A stretch of 64,000 nucleotides of DNA. It comes from Hydrogenophaga crocea. Lineage in GTDB: Bacteria; Pseudomonadota; Gammaproteobacteria; Burkholderiales; Burkholderiaceae_C. Numbering within the stretch: position 1 is the stretch's first letter; each line of letters begins with the position of its first letter. The DNA lies in NCBI RefSeq assembly GCF_011388215.1, contig NZ_CP049989.1, positions 806,001 through 870,000 of the forward strand, read 5' to 3'. The notes beneath the pieces are model-generated. The model worked only from the letters and a program-made list of their open reading frames with translations, searched no databases and was not told the DNA's origin. Positions 51,593 through 62,932 of the stretch are shown here, piece by piece. Both the position numbers and the translations under genes were made by a program.

Positions 51593-52258
51593 ATGAACAC
51601 CCCACGCCTCAAGATCGATTTCGTCTCCGACGTGTCCTGCCCCTGGTGCGCCATCGGCCTGGGCGGGCTGGAGCAGGCCCTGCAGCGGCTGGACGGCGAG
51701 ATCGGCGCCGACATCACCTTCCAGCCCTTCGAGCTCAACCCGCAGATGGCACCCGAAGGCCAGGACATCGGCGAGCACCTGGCGCAGAAGTACGGCAGCA
51801 CGCCCGAGCAGCAGGCGCAGATCCGCGAGACCATCTGCGCGCGCGGCGCCGAGGTGGGCTTTGCCTTCAACCCCGCGGGTCGCGGGCGCATCTGGAACAC
51901 CTTCGACGCGCACCGCCTGCTGCACTGGGCCGCCGAAGAAGGCCAGGCCGGCCGGCAGACCGCCTTGAAGAAGGCGTTGCTCGCGGCCTGCCACACGCGC
52001 AGCGAGGCCATGGGCCACCCCGAGGTGCTGCTGGCCTGCGTGCGCGAGGCGGGGCTCGACGAAGCGCGGGCCCAGGCCATCCTGGCCAGCGACGAATTCG
52101 CCGCCGAGGTGCGCGAGCGCGAGCAGTTCTACGTGTCGCACGGCATCCACTCGGTGCCCGCGGTGATCATCAACGACCGCCACCTGATCTCGGGCGGCCA
52201 GCCCGCGGCGGTGTTCGAGCAGGCGCTGCGGCAGATCGCTGCAGGGCAGGTGGGCTGA
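51593..52258 (+). CDS. DsbA-family oxidoreductase, FrnE type
   Basis: A 221-residue cytosolic thioredoxin-fold protein. The CXXC active site is CPWC in FVSDVSCPWCAIG, followed by the helical insert and the cis-Pro VPAVIINDRHLISGGQP near the C-terminus. FrnE-type DsbA proteins act on disulfides in the cytoplasm and are often induced by stress. No signal peptide is visible. It is divergent from aroE and convergent with the glutaredoxin gene, only six bases apart. Confidence 0.88.
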   Translation: MNTPRLKIDFVSDVSCPWCAIGLGGLEQALQRLDGEIGADITFQPFELNPQMAPEGQDIGEHLAQKYGSTPEQQAQIRETICARGAEVGFAFNPAGRGRIWNTFDAHRLLHWAAEEGQAGRQTALKKALLAACHTRSEAMGHPEVLLACVREAGLDEARAQAILASDEFAAEVREREQFYVSHGIHSVPAVIINDRHLISGGQPAAVFEQALRQIAAGQVG

Positions 52259-52264
52259 CGCCGC

Positions 52265-52507
52265 TCAGCGCCCCAGCTGCGTCAGCGCCGCCTGCAGGCC
52301 CGCGAGGCCGCCCACGCGCTGGTCGTTGATGAAGATCTGGGGCATCTGCCGCACCGAGGGACCGCACTTGGCGTAGAAGGCCAGGCGCTCGGCCTCGTCG
52401 TCGATCTTGATCTCCTCGAAGTCCAGCGAGCGGGACTTGAGCAGCATCTTGGCGGAATCGCACTGCGGGCAGGCGGACTTGGAGTAGACGGTGATCTTGA
52501 GGCTCAT
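52265..52507 (-). CDS. Glutaredoxin-like thiol protein
   Basis: An 80-residue glutaredoxin-fold protein. The active site is CPQC in VYSKSACPQCDSAKMLLKSR, then the cis-Pro region MPQIFINDQRVGG and the glycine-binding loop. The DFEEIKIDDEAE segment is usual for NrdH/glutaredoxin-like proteins. CPQC differs from the classic CPYC. It may serve a ribonucleotide reductase or GSH-dependent reduction. It stands alone on the minus strand. Confidence 0.85.
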   Translation of the reverse strand: MSLKITVYSKSACPQCDSAKMLLKSRSLDFEEIKIDDEAERLAFYAKCGPSVRQMPQIFINDQRVGGLAGLQAALTQLGR

Positions 52508-52603
52508 GGCGCACGAGTGTAGAGCGCTGGCGCCGGCCCCACGGGGCGTATGGGGGCGAATCCGGGTAGGCACGCGGCGGGTCGGCCCGCACAATCGCGG
52601 CCC

Positions 52604-52894
52604 ATGAAAATCAAGCCCACCCCCCTGACCGCTGCCGTGGCGGGCGCCGCTGCCGCGCTCGCCTGGCCCCTGATCGCATCGCACTCGGGCACGCCCGGCG
52701 GCTCGTGGGGCATCGACCTCATCGTGCTCACGCTGCTGGCCATCGCACTGCCGGCCCACCTGCTGGTGGTGGGCTTCGAGCGCCCCGCGCCCGGCGCCGA
52801 GCGCAAGGTGGACACGGCGCTGCTCAAGCGCATCGCGGTGTGGCTGGCGGTGGCGCTGGGGGTGACGCTGCTGCGGTCGGCGATGGGGGGGTGA
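52604..52894 (+). CDS. Small two-helix membrane protein
   Basis: A 96-residue protein with two to three hydrophobic stretches (about 8-27, 36-55 and 73-90). The start at 52604 gives MKIKPTPLTAAVAGAAAALA, which could also be a signal sequence. I do not recognise the family. It is a short conserved-looking membrane protein with no known partner nearby. It is convergent with the radical SAM gene, with 10 bases between their stops. Confidence 0.6.
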   Translation: MKIKPTPLTAAVAGAAAALAWPLIASHSGTPGGSWGIDLIVLTLLAIALPAHLLVVGFERPAPGAERKVDTALLKRIAVWLAVALGVTLLRSAMGG

Positions 52895-52904
52895 AGCGCC
52901 GGCC

Positions 52905-54848
52905 TCAGGCGGTCTCGCGCTGGGCCAGGGCGCGCGCGATCCGGTGCTTCTTCACCGTCGGCCGCGGCACCGGGTAGGGCAGGTGCTCGAACCAGGCGCG
53001 CACGTCTTCGTCGAGCCCGGTGCCGTGCATGAAGTTGTAGAGCGCCTTGCGCAAGCCGATGCCCAGCGCGTCGTGGTCCACACCCGTGGGATCGATGAAG
53101 CCGATGTCGTTCTTGGCGAACCTCACCTCGGGCAGCGGGATCAGCTCGATGCCATAGGCCTTGGGGTCCAGCCCCACCGGCGAATGCACGGTGCACGAGA
53201 AGCGGTGGAAGAAGCCGCTCTGGATGCAGCCGTTCTGGAACAGCTGGCGCACGTATTCGAGCGCGTCCACCGTGTCCTGCACGGTCTGGGTGGGAAAGCC
53301 GTACATCAGGTAGGCGTGCACCAGGATGCCGGCGTCGCTGAAGCCCTTGGTGACGCGCGCCACCTGGTCCACGGTGACGCCCTTTTTCATGAGCGCGAGC
53401 AGGCGGTCGCTGGCGACTTCGAGGCCGCCGCTCATGGCGATGCAGCCGCTGTCGGCGAGCAGCTGCGCGAGCTCGGGCGTGAAGGTTTTTTCGAAGCGGA
53501 TGTTGCCCCACCAGCTGATGGGCAGTTCGCGCCGCAGCAGCTCCTCGGCCAGGGCCTTGAGGGCCTTGGGCGGTGCGGCCTCGTCGACGAAGTGAAAGCC
53601 CGTCTGGCCGGTTTCTTCGACGATGCGCTCGATGCGGTCGGCCAGGGTGCGGGCCTCGGCGGTCTCGTAGCGGCCGATGTAGTCGAGCCCCACGTCGCAG
53701 AAGCTGCACTTCTTCCAGTAGCAGCCGTGCGCCACGGTGAGCTTGTTCCAGCGCCCGTCGCTCCAGAGCCGGTGCATGGGGTTGAGCATGTCGAGCAGGC
53801 TCAGGTAGTCGTGCAGCGGCAGGCCGTCCCAGGTGGGTGTGCCCACGTCTTCGAAGGGCACGTCGGGCTCGGCGAGGTTCACGTACTTCACCGCGCCGTC
53901 GGCGTCTCTCACGAAGGTGCGCTGCAGCCGCTGGGGCCCGCGCTGTCCGCGCAGGTGCTCGATCAGCGACAGCAGCGGCCGTTCGCCGGCGTCGAGCGTC
54001 ACGTAATCGACGAAGTCGAACAGGCGCGGCTCATTGAGTTCGCGCAGCTCGGTGTTCACATAACCGCCGCCGAGCGCGATGGGCCGTTGCGGCCAGCGCG
54101 CCTTGATGGCCTGGGCGATGCGCAGCGCGCCATAGACCGCGCCCGGGAAAGGCACCGAGAGCAGCACGAGCTGCGGCGCGTGGCGCTCCAGGGCCTCGAG
54201 GGTGAGCGATTGCAGCAGCGTGTCGATCAGCGTGGGCGGCGCGGCCAGGGCCTGGGCGAGCGGCTCGAAGCTGGGCTGGCTGCTGGCCAGCGATTCGCCG
54301 TAGCGCACGAAGGCGAAGCGCTCGTCCACCGCGTCGCGCACCACGTCGGCGAGGTCGTCGAGGAACAGGGTGGCGATGTGGCGCGCGCGGTCTTGCGTGC
54401 CCAGCGCGCCGAAGGCCCAGCCCAGCGGGTCGCCGCTGCCATCGCCGTCGTCGCCGCTGAGGTGGCCGTACTGCTCGAGCGCCGCGAAGCGCGGACCTTC
54501 GGGCAGCAGCTCGCGCGCGGCGATGCGGTGCGCGAGCGTGCCGTCGCGGCCCTGCAGAAACGCGATGGTGGGCGCGATGCTGCGGCGGTAGCGCGCGAAC
54601 TGGTCGAGGAAGGCGTGCACGCTGGCCGTGCGCTGCGCCTCGGGCAGGGCGAGCGCGCGCTCGCGCACGGCGTCGAGTCCGGCGGGCGTGAACAGGCGCA
54701 GCACCAGGGCCAGCGCGAGGTCGGTCTGCACGGCGTCGATGCCGCGCGAGCGCAGAAAGCCCGTGAGGTAGGCGGTGGAGGGGTAGGGCGTGTTGAGTTG
54801 CGTCATCGGCGGGATGACGCTCAACACCCGAAAGGCGGGCGCGTTCAT
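52905..54848 (-). CDS. B12-binding radical SAM protein
   Basis: A 647-residue COG1032-type protein. An N-terminal B12-binding domain with PIALGGGYVNTELRELNEPR (about residues 250-275) precedes the radical SAM domain. Its cluster-binding stretch reads GCYWKKCSFCD, i.e. Cys spacing CX4CX2C, not the common CX3CX2C. The barrel continues with PISWWGNIRFEKTF and GGLEVASDRLLALMKKG, typical of this group. Methyltransferase or ring-forming chemistry is plausible, but the substrate is unknown. It lies 58 bases downstream of gcvP on the same strand and may be in the same transcript. Confidence 0.85.
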   Translation of the reverse strand: MNAPAFRVLSVIPPMTQLNTPYPSTAYLTGFLRSRGIDAVQTDLALALVLRLFTPAGLDAVRERALALPEAQRTASVHAFLDQFARYRRSIAPTIAFLQGRDGTLAHRIAARELLPEGPRFAALEQYGHLSGDDGDGSGDPLGWAFGALGTQDRARHIATLFLDDLADVVRDAVDERFAFVRYGESLASSQPSFEPLAQALAAPPTLIDTLLQSLTLEALERHAPQLVLLSVPFPGAVYGALRIAQAIKARWPQRPIALGGGYVNTELRELNEPRLFDFVDYVTLDAGERPLLSLIEHLRGQRGPQRLQRTFVRDADGAVKYVNLAEPDVPFEDVGTPTWDGLPLHDYLSLLDMLNPMHRLWSDGRWNKLTVAHGCYWKKCSFCDVGLDYIGRYETAEARTLADRIERIVEETGQTGFHFVDEAAPPKALKALAEELLRRELPISWWGNIRFEKTFTPELAQLLADSGCIAMSGGLEVASDRLLALMKKGVTVDQVARVTKGFSDAGILVHAYLMYGFPTQTVQDTVDALEYVRQLFQNGCIQSGFFHRFSCTVHSPVGLDPKAYGIELIPLPEVRFAKNDIGFIDPTGVDHDALGIGLRKALYNFMHGTGLDEDVRAWFEHLPYPVPRPTVKKHRIARALAQRETA

Positions 54849-54906
54849 GGCAGGCAGGGCGAGGGCGGCAGTGTACGGCCGCCCCGCCGCGCCCGCGCGC
54901 CCCAGG

Positions 54907-57816
<2,910 letters not shown>

Positions 57817-57847
57817 GGCTCGGGCTTTCCTGCAGGGGCGGGGGTGG

Positions 57848-58219
57848 TCAGTTGTTCGCGGCGAAGGCGTCGTAGGCGGTCTTGTCGAGCAGCGCGTCCA
57901 CCTGCGAGGCGTCGCTGAGCTGCACCTTGAAGAACCAGCCGGCGCCCAGCGGGTCGCTGTTGGCGAGCGCCGGGTCGGCGCGCAGGGCTTCGTTGACCTC
58001 GGTGACGGTGCCGCTCACGGGCATGTAGACGTCGGCCGCGGCCTTCACCGACTCGACCACGCCGGCCACGTCTTTCTGGGCGAAGGCCTTGCCCACTTCG
58101 GGCAGTTCGACGAAGACCACGTCGCCCAGCGCGTCCTGCGCGTGGTGGGTGATGCCGACCGTGGCGACGTTGCCGTCCACGGTGATCCATTCATGGTCTT
58201 CGGTGTACTTGGTGGTCAT
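57848..58219 (-). CDS. gcvH: Glycine cleavage system H protein
   Basis: GcvH is the lipoyl carrier of the glycine cleavage system. The 123 residues contain [17 protein letters not shown] and the lipoylated lysine Lys59 in [15 protein letters not shown], then [15 protein letters not shown] near the end. It lies 31 bases after gcvT and 31 bases before gcvP. Confidence 0.97.
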   Translation of the reverse strand: MTTKYTEDHEWITVDGNVATVGITHHAQDALGDVVFVELPEVGKAFAQKDVAGVVESVKAAADVYMPVSGTVTEVNEALRADPALANSDPLGAGWFFKVQLSDASQVDALLDKTAYDAFAANN

Positions 58220-58250
58220 GAGGAAAGCTCCTGGGGGATGGGGGGAAGGA

Positions 58251-59375
58251 TCAGCCGCGGTAGTAGCGGTTGGGCACGAAGGGCATGGGCGCCACCACCA
58301 TGGGCACGGCCTTGCCGCGCACCAGCGCGTTCACGCGGGTGCCGGGGGCGGCGAACGCCGGCGGCAGGTAACCCATGGCGATGGGCTGGTTGATGGTAGG
58401 GCCGAGCAGGCCGCTGGTGACTTCGCCCAGGCGCTCGCCCGCTTCGCTCTGCAGTTCGGTGTGCTCGCGCACCGGCACGCGCTCCTGCGCGATCAGGCCC
58501 ACGCGCACGCGCTCGGGCGGGGTGGCGCCGTCGAGCTGGGCGAGCACGCGCGCGGCGCCGGGGAAGCCGCCGGCGCGCGCGCCGCCGCTGCGGCGCACCT
58601 TCTGCATGGCCCAGTTCAGGCCGGCTTCGACGGGCGTGGTGGTGGTGTCGATGTCGTTGCCATAGAGGCACAGGCCGGCTTCGAGGCGCAGCGAGTTGCG
58701 CGCGCCCAGGCCGATGGGCTGCACCTCGGGCTGCGCAAGCAGCGCGCGCGCGAAGGCCTCGGTGTCGGCCGCGGCCAGCGAGAGCTCGAAGCCGTCTTCG
58801 CCGGTGTAGCCGCTGCGCGTGACGAACAGCGGCCGGCCCTGCCATTCGAAGGCCGCGCCGGTCATGAACACCAGCTTTTCCACGCCGGGCAGCAGGCGCT
58901 GCAGCGCGGTCACGGCCTGCGGGCCCTGCAGCGCGAGCAGGCCGCGGTCGAATTGGGGTTCGATGGTGCAGCGCTGGCCGATGCGCTGCTGCATGTGCGC
59001 GAGGTCGCCGTGCTTGCAGGCGCCGTTGACGATCACGAACAGGTGGTCCTCGCGGTTCACGAACATCAGGTCGTCGACGATGGTGCCCTCGTCGGTGAGC
59101 AGCAGGCCGTAGCGCTGCTTGCCCGGCGCCAGGCCGATCACGTCGACCGGCATCAGGCTTTCGAAGGCGGCCGCGGCCTCGGGGCCCGACAGGCGCAGCT
59201 GGCCCATGTGCGACACGTCGAACAGGCCGGCGGCGTTGCGCGTGTGCTGGTGCTCGGCCATGAGGCCCGCGGGGTACTGCACCGGCATGCTGTAGCCCGC
59301 GAAGGGCACCATGCGCGCACCGAGTTCGAGGTGCAGGGCGTGCAGCGGGGTCTGGAGAAGTTCGGTGGCGGACAA
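58251..59375 (-). CDS. gcvT: Glycine cleavage system T protein (aminomethyltransferase)
   Basis: GcvT releases ammonia and passes the methylene to tetrahydrofolate. The 374 residues start [20 protein letters not shown] and contain the tetrahydrofolate site [12 protein letters not shown] and the later [11 protein letters not shown]. The C-terminal [15 protein letters not shown] is typical. A tandem glycine riboswitch lies upstream, so glycine is expected to induce the operon. It is the first gene of gcvT-H-P. Confidence 0.97.
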   Translation of the reverse strand: MSATELLQTPLHALHLELGARMVPFAGYSMPVQYPAGLMAEHQHTRNAAGLFDVSHMGQLRLSGPEAAAAFESLMPVDVIGLAPGKQRYGLLLTDEGTIVDDLMFVNREDHLFVIVNGACKHGDLAHMQQRIGQRCTIEPQFDRGLLALQGPQAVTALQRLLPGVEKLVFMTGAAFEWQGRPLFVTRSGYTGEDGFELSLAAADTEAFARALLAQPEVQPIGLGARNSLRLEAGLCLYGNDIDTTTTPVEAGLNWAMQKVRRSGGARAGGFPGAARVLAQLDGATPPERVRVGLIAQERVPVREHTELQSEAGERLGEVTSGLLGPTINQPIAMGYLPPAFAAPGTRVNALVRGKAVPMVVAPMPFVPNRYYRG

Positions 59376-59405
59376 GGGCGGACTCGCTGGCAGGGCAGGC
59401 CCCTC

Positions 59406-59441
59406 GCGGGGCGAAACACGGCATGCCGTGTGCTGCCCCGC
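59406..59441 (-). promoter_or_regulatory. Long hairpin after the glycine riboswitch (likely expression platform)
   Basis: The arms GCGGGGC (59406-59412) and GCCCCGC (59435-59441) enclose a perfect 14-base palindrome CACGGCATGCCGTG (59417-59430). It lies directly after aptamer 2 and 30 bases before the gcvT ATG. There is no U-tract on the gcvT side, so control by ribosome-site occlusion or Rho is more likely than a simple terminator. Confidence 0.55.
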
Positions 59442-59636
59442 TGTCCGCTCTACCTGAGAGATTCACGCGGGCGATGCCGCGCTTGCTCCTTCGGTGGACC
59501 CCATCGCGTGGGGCCTCTCTCCAGGGGGGATCGCCTGCCTTGCGGCGGGCGTTTGCCAGTCCTTTTGCCTGAGCGTTCGGGGCCGTTGCGGCCTCCTGCG
59601 CCTTCGGCGGCCCCACGCGGGAGCTCTCTCCTGAGC
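59442..59636 (-). ncRNA. Tandem glycine riboswitch upstream of gcvT
   Basis: The minus strand shows two glycine-aptamer cores in series. Aptamer 1 (about 59560-59636) runs from CTCAGGAGAGAGCTCCC to GCTCAGGCAAAAGGAC. Aptamer 2 (about 59442-59556) has CTGGAGAGAGGCC, CCACCGAAGGAGCAAG and AATCTCTCAGGTAGAGCGGACAG. Both carry the conserved GGAGAG and (CCGAAGG)AGCAA-type junctions, with ACTGGC as a short linker. The cooperative two-aptamer form normally turns on gcv genes when glycine is plentiful. This fills most of the 302-base gap before gcvT. Confidence 0.93.
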
Positions 59637-59646
59637 AACGCCGCGG

Positions 59647-59652
59647 ATTCTA
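59647..59652 (-). promoter_or_regulatory. Candidate -10 box for the riboswitch-gcv transcript
   Basis: The minus strand reads TAGAAT about 10 bases before the riboswitch 5' end, which would place the start of transcription near 59640. No convincing -35 was found. The assignment rests on position and one hexamer. Confidence 0.4.
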
Positions 59653-59677
59653 GTGCAGTCGACGCGGGTGGCGTTGA

Positions 59678-60184
59678 TCAAACCCCGAGCGGGGCCGATT
59701 CCGGCAGCAGTTTGGCCAGCCGCGCGCTGACCGCCTGCGCCCGCTCGCGGCCCGCGATGCGCTCGATCTCGGCCAGCATCTCGCGGCCCACGGCGACCAT
59801 GCTCGCGGCGTCGCGCGCTTCGCGCAGCGCGTCGCGCAGGCGCTCGGCCATCTGCCGGTCGCGCGGCGCGAACATGCGGTCCGAGAGGTCGAACAGGAAC
59901 ATGCGCGCGCTGGCCAGCGAGCGCGGGCCGCTGAAATCGTCGACCGAGCCCTGCACCGCGAGGCCCGGTGACGGGGCCGGGGCGGGCGGCGGGCGGTCGT
60001 CCAGCAGGTAGCCGCCCGCGATCAGCGATTCGACGATGGCCTTGCCGTCGCCGTGGAAGAGGGCATGCAGCGAGGCGGTGGATTTGCGGCCGTCGGCCAC
60101 GAGCAGGATCGCGCGCTCGCGCTGACCCAGGGTGCGCTGGCCGGGTTGCAGCTCGGCCCGGCCCTTGTCGGTCTTGTTGAGCAT
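59678..60184 (-). CDS. Conserved hypothetical protein
   Basis: A 168-residue soluble protein of unknown function. Residues about 12-60 (GQRTLGQRERAILLVADGRK, then GDGKAIVESLIAGGYL) look like a small winged-helix or regulator-like domain. A Pro-rich spacer follows, then a helical C-terminal domain (about 90-165, MFLFDLSDRMFAPRDRQ) rich in Arg and Glu. The start at 60184 is chosen because upstream in-frame residues look non-coding. It ends 42 bases upstream of the riboswitch. Similar Burkholderiales proteins lack an assigned role, to my knowledge. Confidence 0.6.
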   Translation of the reverse strand: MLNKTDKGRAELQPGQRTLGQRERAILLVADGRKSTASLHALFHGDGKAIVESLIAGGYLLDDRPPPAPAPSPGLAVQGSVDDFSGPRSLASARMFLFDLSDRMFAPRDRQMAERLRDALREARDAASMVAVGREMLAEIERIAGRERAQAVSARLAKLLPESAPLGV

Positions 60185-60260
60185 GGGTGTGGCAGGGAGT
60201 GCTACGGATGACGCAGCACTCTGCGCAGGCCGCATGACGTTCGCGTGTCATGCGGGCGCA

Positions 60261-60285
60261 AAAAAGCCGCCCGCAGGCGGCTTTC
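60261..60285 (-). terminator. Rho-independent terminator after ETF-QO
   Basis: The minus strand forms a perfect AAAGCCGCC/GGCGGCTTT stem with a loop of four bases (60273-60276), ending in a run of six U residues (A6 on the plus strand at 60261-60266). It lies 43 bases beyond the ETF-QO stop, ahead of the hypothetical gene. Confidence 0.88.
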
Positions 60286-60327
60286 GCCGAGGGATGTGAA
60301 CGAACGCACATCCCGCGCGGCGGCGCG

Positions 60328-62013
60328 TCACATCCCCGCGTAGTTCGGCCCGCCACCGCCCTCGGGCGTGACCCACACGATGTTCTGCGTCGGGTCCTTG
60401 ATGTCGCAGGTCTTGCAGTGCACGCAGTTCTGCGCGTTGATCTGCAGCCGGTCGGCGCCGTCTTCGGTCTTGACGTACTCGTACACGCCCGCGGGGCAGT
60501 AGCGGCTCTCGGGGCCCGCGTACTTGGCGAGGTTGATCTTCACCGGCACGCCCGCGTCCTTGAGCGTGAGGTGGGCGGGCTGCTGTTCCTCGTGGTTGGT
60601 GTTGCTCACGAACACGCTGCTCAGGCGGTCGAAAGTGAGCTTGCCGTCGGGCTTGGGGTAGGCGATCTTTTCGCACTCGGCCGCGGGCTTGAGGTAAAGG
60701 TGGTCGGCCTTCTCGCGGTGCAGCGACCACGGCGGGCTCTTGAAGCCCAGGCGCGGCAGCAGCCAGTGCTCGATGCCCACCATGAGGCCGCCGATGAGGT
60801 TGCCGTACTTGAACCAGCTCTTGAAGTTGCGCGAGCTCTCGAGCTCTTCGCGCAGCCAGCTCCGGTCGAAGGCCGCGGGGTAGGCGGCCAGTTCGTCGTG
60901 CTGGCGGCCGGCCTGCACGGCCTCGAAGGCGGCCTCGGCGCAGAGCATGCCGCTCTTGATCGCCGCGTGGCTGCCCTTGATGCGTGCGCCGTTGAGGTAG
61001 CCCGCGTCGCAGCCCACGAGCGCGCCGCCCGGGAACACCGCCTTGGGCAGGCTCATGAGGCCGCCCGTGGTGATGGCGCGCGCGCCGTAGCTCAGGCGCT
61101 TGCCGCCTTCGAGGAACTGGCGGATGCGCGGGTGCGTCTTCCAGCGCTGCATTTCCTCGAACGGGCTCAGCCAGGGGTTGCTGTAGTTCAGGCCGGCCAC
61201 CAGGCCCAGCGTGACCTTGTTGTCCTCGAGGTGGTAGAGGAAGCCGCCGCCGTAGGTGTCGTTCTTCATGGGCCAGCCCGCGGTGTGCACCACCAGACCG
61301 GGCTTGTGCTTGGCCGGGTCGATCTCCCAGAGCTCCTTCACGCCGATGGCGTAGGCCTGCGGATCCTTGCCTTCGTCGAGGTGGAACTTGGCGATCAGCT
61401 GCTTGCCCAGGTGGCCGCGCGCGCCTTCGGCGAACACGGTGTACTTCGCGTGCAGCTCCATGCCGAGCTGGAAGTTCTCGTTGGGCTGGCCGTCCTTGCC
61501 CACGCCCAGGTTGCCGGTGGCCACGCCCTTGACCGAGCCGTCTTCGTTGTAGAGCACCTCGGCGGCCGCGAAGCCGGGGAAGATCTCCACGCCCAGGGCC
61601 TCGGCCTGCTGGCCCAGCCAGCGCACCACGTTGCCCAGGCTGATCACGTAGTTGCCGTCGTTGTGGAAGTTGTTCGGGATCAGGAACTTCGGGGTGTCGA
61701 AGGCGCCGGTCTCGGTGAGCCAGAGCAGCTGGTCGTCGCTCACGGGCTGGTTCAGCGGCGCGCCGTCGGCCTTCCAGTTGGGCAGCAGCTCGGTGAGGGC
61801 CCGGGGGTCCATCACGGCGCCCGAGAGGATGTGCGCGCCGGGCTCGGAGCCCTTCTCGAGCACGCAGACGTTGACCTCGCTGCCCTTCTCGGCAGCCAGT
61901 TGTTTCAGCCGGATCGCGGTGGACAGGCCGGCCGGGCCGCCGCCGACGATCACCACGTCGTATTCCATGGCTTCGCGGGGGCCGTACTGGGCCAAGATCT
62001 CGTCTTGCGTCAT
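60328..62013 (-). CDS. Electron transfer flavoprotein-ubiquinone oxidoreductase
   Basis: ETF-QO passes electrons from reduced ETF (from fatty-acid and amino-acid oxidation) to ubiquinone. The 561 residues show the FAD site DVVIVGGGPAGLSTAIRLKQ at the N-terminus. Ubiquinone-domain segments lie in the middle. The C-terminal 4Fe-4S ferredoxin domain has NCVHCKTCDIKDP plus the upstream YCPAGVYEY Cys. The protein is membrane-associated in family members. It is divergent from an SDR gene across 136 bases carrying a CG-rich hairpin (62043-62084) and a palindromic operator. Confidence 0.95.
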   Translation of the reverse strand: MTQDEILAQYGPREAMEYDVVIVGGGPAGLSTAIRLKQLAAEKGSEVNVCVLEKGSEPGAHILSGAVMDPRALTELLPNWKADGAPLNQPVSDDQLLWLTETGAFDTPKFLIPNNFHNDGNYVISLGNVVRWLGQQAEALGVEIFPGFAAAEVLYNEDGSVKGVATGNLGVGKDGQPNENFQLGMELHAKYTVFAEGARGHLGKQLIAKFHLDEGKDPQAYAIGVKELWEIDPAKHKPGLVVHTAGWPMKNDTYGGGFLYHLEDNKVTLGLVAGLNYSNPWLSPFEEMQRWKTHPRIRQFLEGGKRLSYGARAITTGGLMSLPKAVFPGGALVGCDAGYLNGARIKGSHAAIKSGMLCAEAAFEAVQAGRQHDELAAYPAAFDRSWLREELESSRNFKSWFKYGNLIGGLMVGIEHWLLPRLGFKSPPWSLHREKADHLYLKPAAECEKIAYPKPDGKLTFDRLSSVFVSNTNHEEQQPAHLTLKDAGVPVKINLAKYAGPESRYCPAGVYEYVKTEDGADRLQINAQNCVHCKTCDIKDPTQNIVWVTPEGGGGPNYAGM

Positions 62014-62115
62014 GGGGTCTCGCTCATAATGGTTGGCACACCCCCCGGATGCCCGCCTTTGCGGCGGCGTTCGTGTGTCCGGGGAGCGCGCATTTTATGC
62101 GGCGATGCAATAAAT

Positions 62116-62129
62116 CGAACGGTCGTTCG
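62116..62129. promoter_or_regulatory. Palindromic operator upstream of the SDR gene
   Basis: The sequence CGAACGGTCGTTCG has two 6-base arms (CGAACG/CGTTCG) and a 2-base centre, flanked by AAAT on the left and ATTT nearby on the right. This is typical of TetR-family operators. It lies 20 bases before the SDR start and in the ETF-QO/SDR divergent gap, so it may control either gene. The regulator is not in the window. Confidence 0.55.
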
Positions 62130-62149
62130 CATTTCAGAGAGACCTCCCC

Positions 62150-62932
62150 ATGGCGTACACCCTCGACCTGTCCGGCCGCGTGGCCCTGATCACCGGCGCG
62201 TCCAGCGGCCTGGGCGCCCAGTTCGCCAAGACGCTGGCGCGCGCCGGCGCGGCCGTGGTGCTGGCCAGCCGCCGCACCGACCGCCTCATGAACCTGCGCG
62301 CGCACATCGAGGCCGAGGGCGGCGCGGCGCACGTGGTGGCGCTCGACGTGACCGACCTGGCCTCGATCCGAGCCGCGGTGGCGCACGCCGAGACCGAGGT
62401 CGGCCCGATCGACATCCTCATCAACAACTCGGGCGTGAGCACCACGCAGCGCCTGCAGGACGTGGCCGAGGCCGATTACGACTTCGTCTTCGACACCAAC
62501 ACCAAGGGCGCGTTCTTCGTGGCGCAAGAGGTGGGCAAGCGCATGATCGCGCGCGCCAAGGGCGCGGCCCCGGGCAGCTTCGTGGGCGGGCGCATCGTGA
62601 ACGTCGCGTCCATGGCCGGGCTCAAGGTGCTGCCGCAGATCGGCGTGTACTGCATGAGCAAGGCCGCCGTGGTCCACATGACCAAGGCCATGGCGGTGGA
62701 GTGGGGCCGCTTCGGCATCAACGTGAACGCCATCTGCCCGGGCTACATCGACACCGAGATCAACCACGCGCACTGGCAGACCGAGCAGGGCCGCAAGCTG
62801 GTGGACATGCTGCCGCGCAAGCGCGTGGGCCAGCCGGCCGACCTCGACGCGCTGCTGGTGATGCTGTGCGCCCACGAAAGCCATTTCGTCAACGGTGCGG
62901 TGATCGCGGCCGACGACGGCTTCGGGGTCTGA
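62150..62932 (+). CDS. Short-chain dehydrogenase/reductase
   Basis: A 260-residue SDR. The cofactor loop is ITGASSGLGAQF (classical TGxxxGxG), then DVTDLAS, LINNSGVS, the catalytic Ser in NVASMAG, and Tyr-xxx-Lys in YCMSKAA. The C-terminal PGYIDTEINHAHW segment is typical of classical SDRs. Its substrate is unknown, though similar genes beside ETF-QO often belong to fatty-acid or hydroxyacyl metabolism (inference). It abuts the DMT carrier gene. Confidence 0.92.
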   Translation: MAYTLDLSGRVALITGASSGLGAQFAKTLARAGAAVVLASRRTDRLMNLRAHIEAEGGAAHVVALDVTDLASIRAAVAHAETEVGPIDILINNSGVSTTQRLQDVAEADYDFVFDTNTKGAFFVAQEVGKRMIARAKGAAPGSFVGGRIVNVASMAGLKVLPQIGVYCMSKAAVVHMTKAMAVEWGRFGINVNAICPGYIDTEINHAHWQTEQGRKLVDMLPRKRVGQPADLDALLVMLCAHESHFVNGAVIAADDGFGV

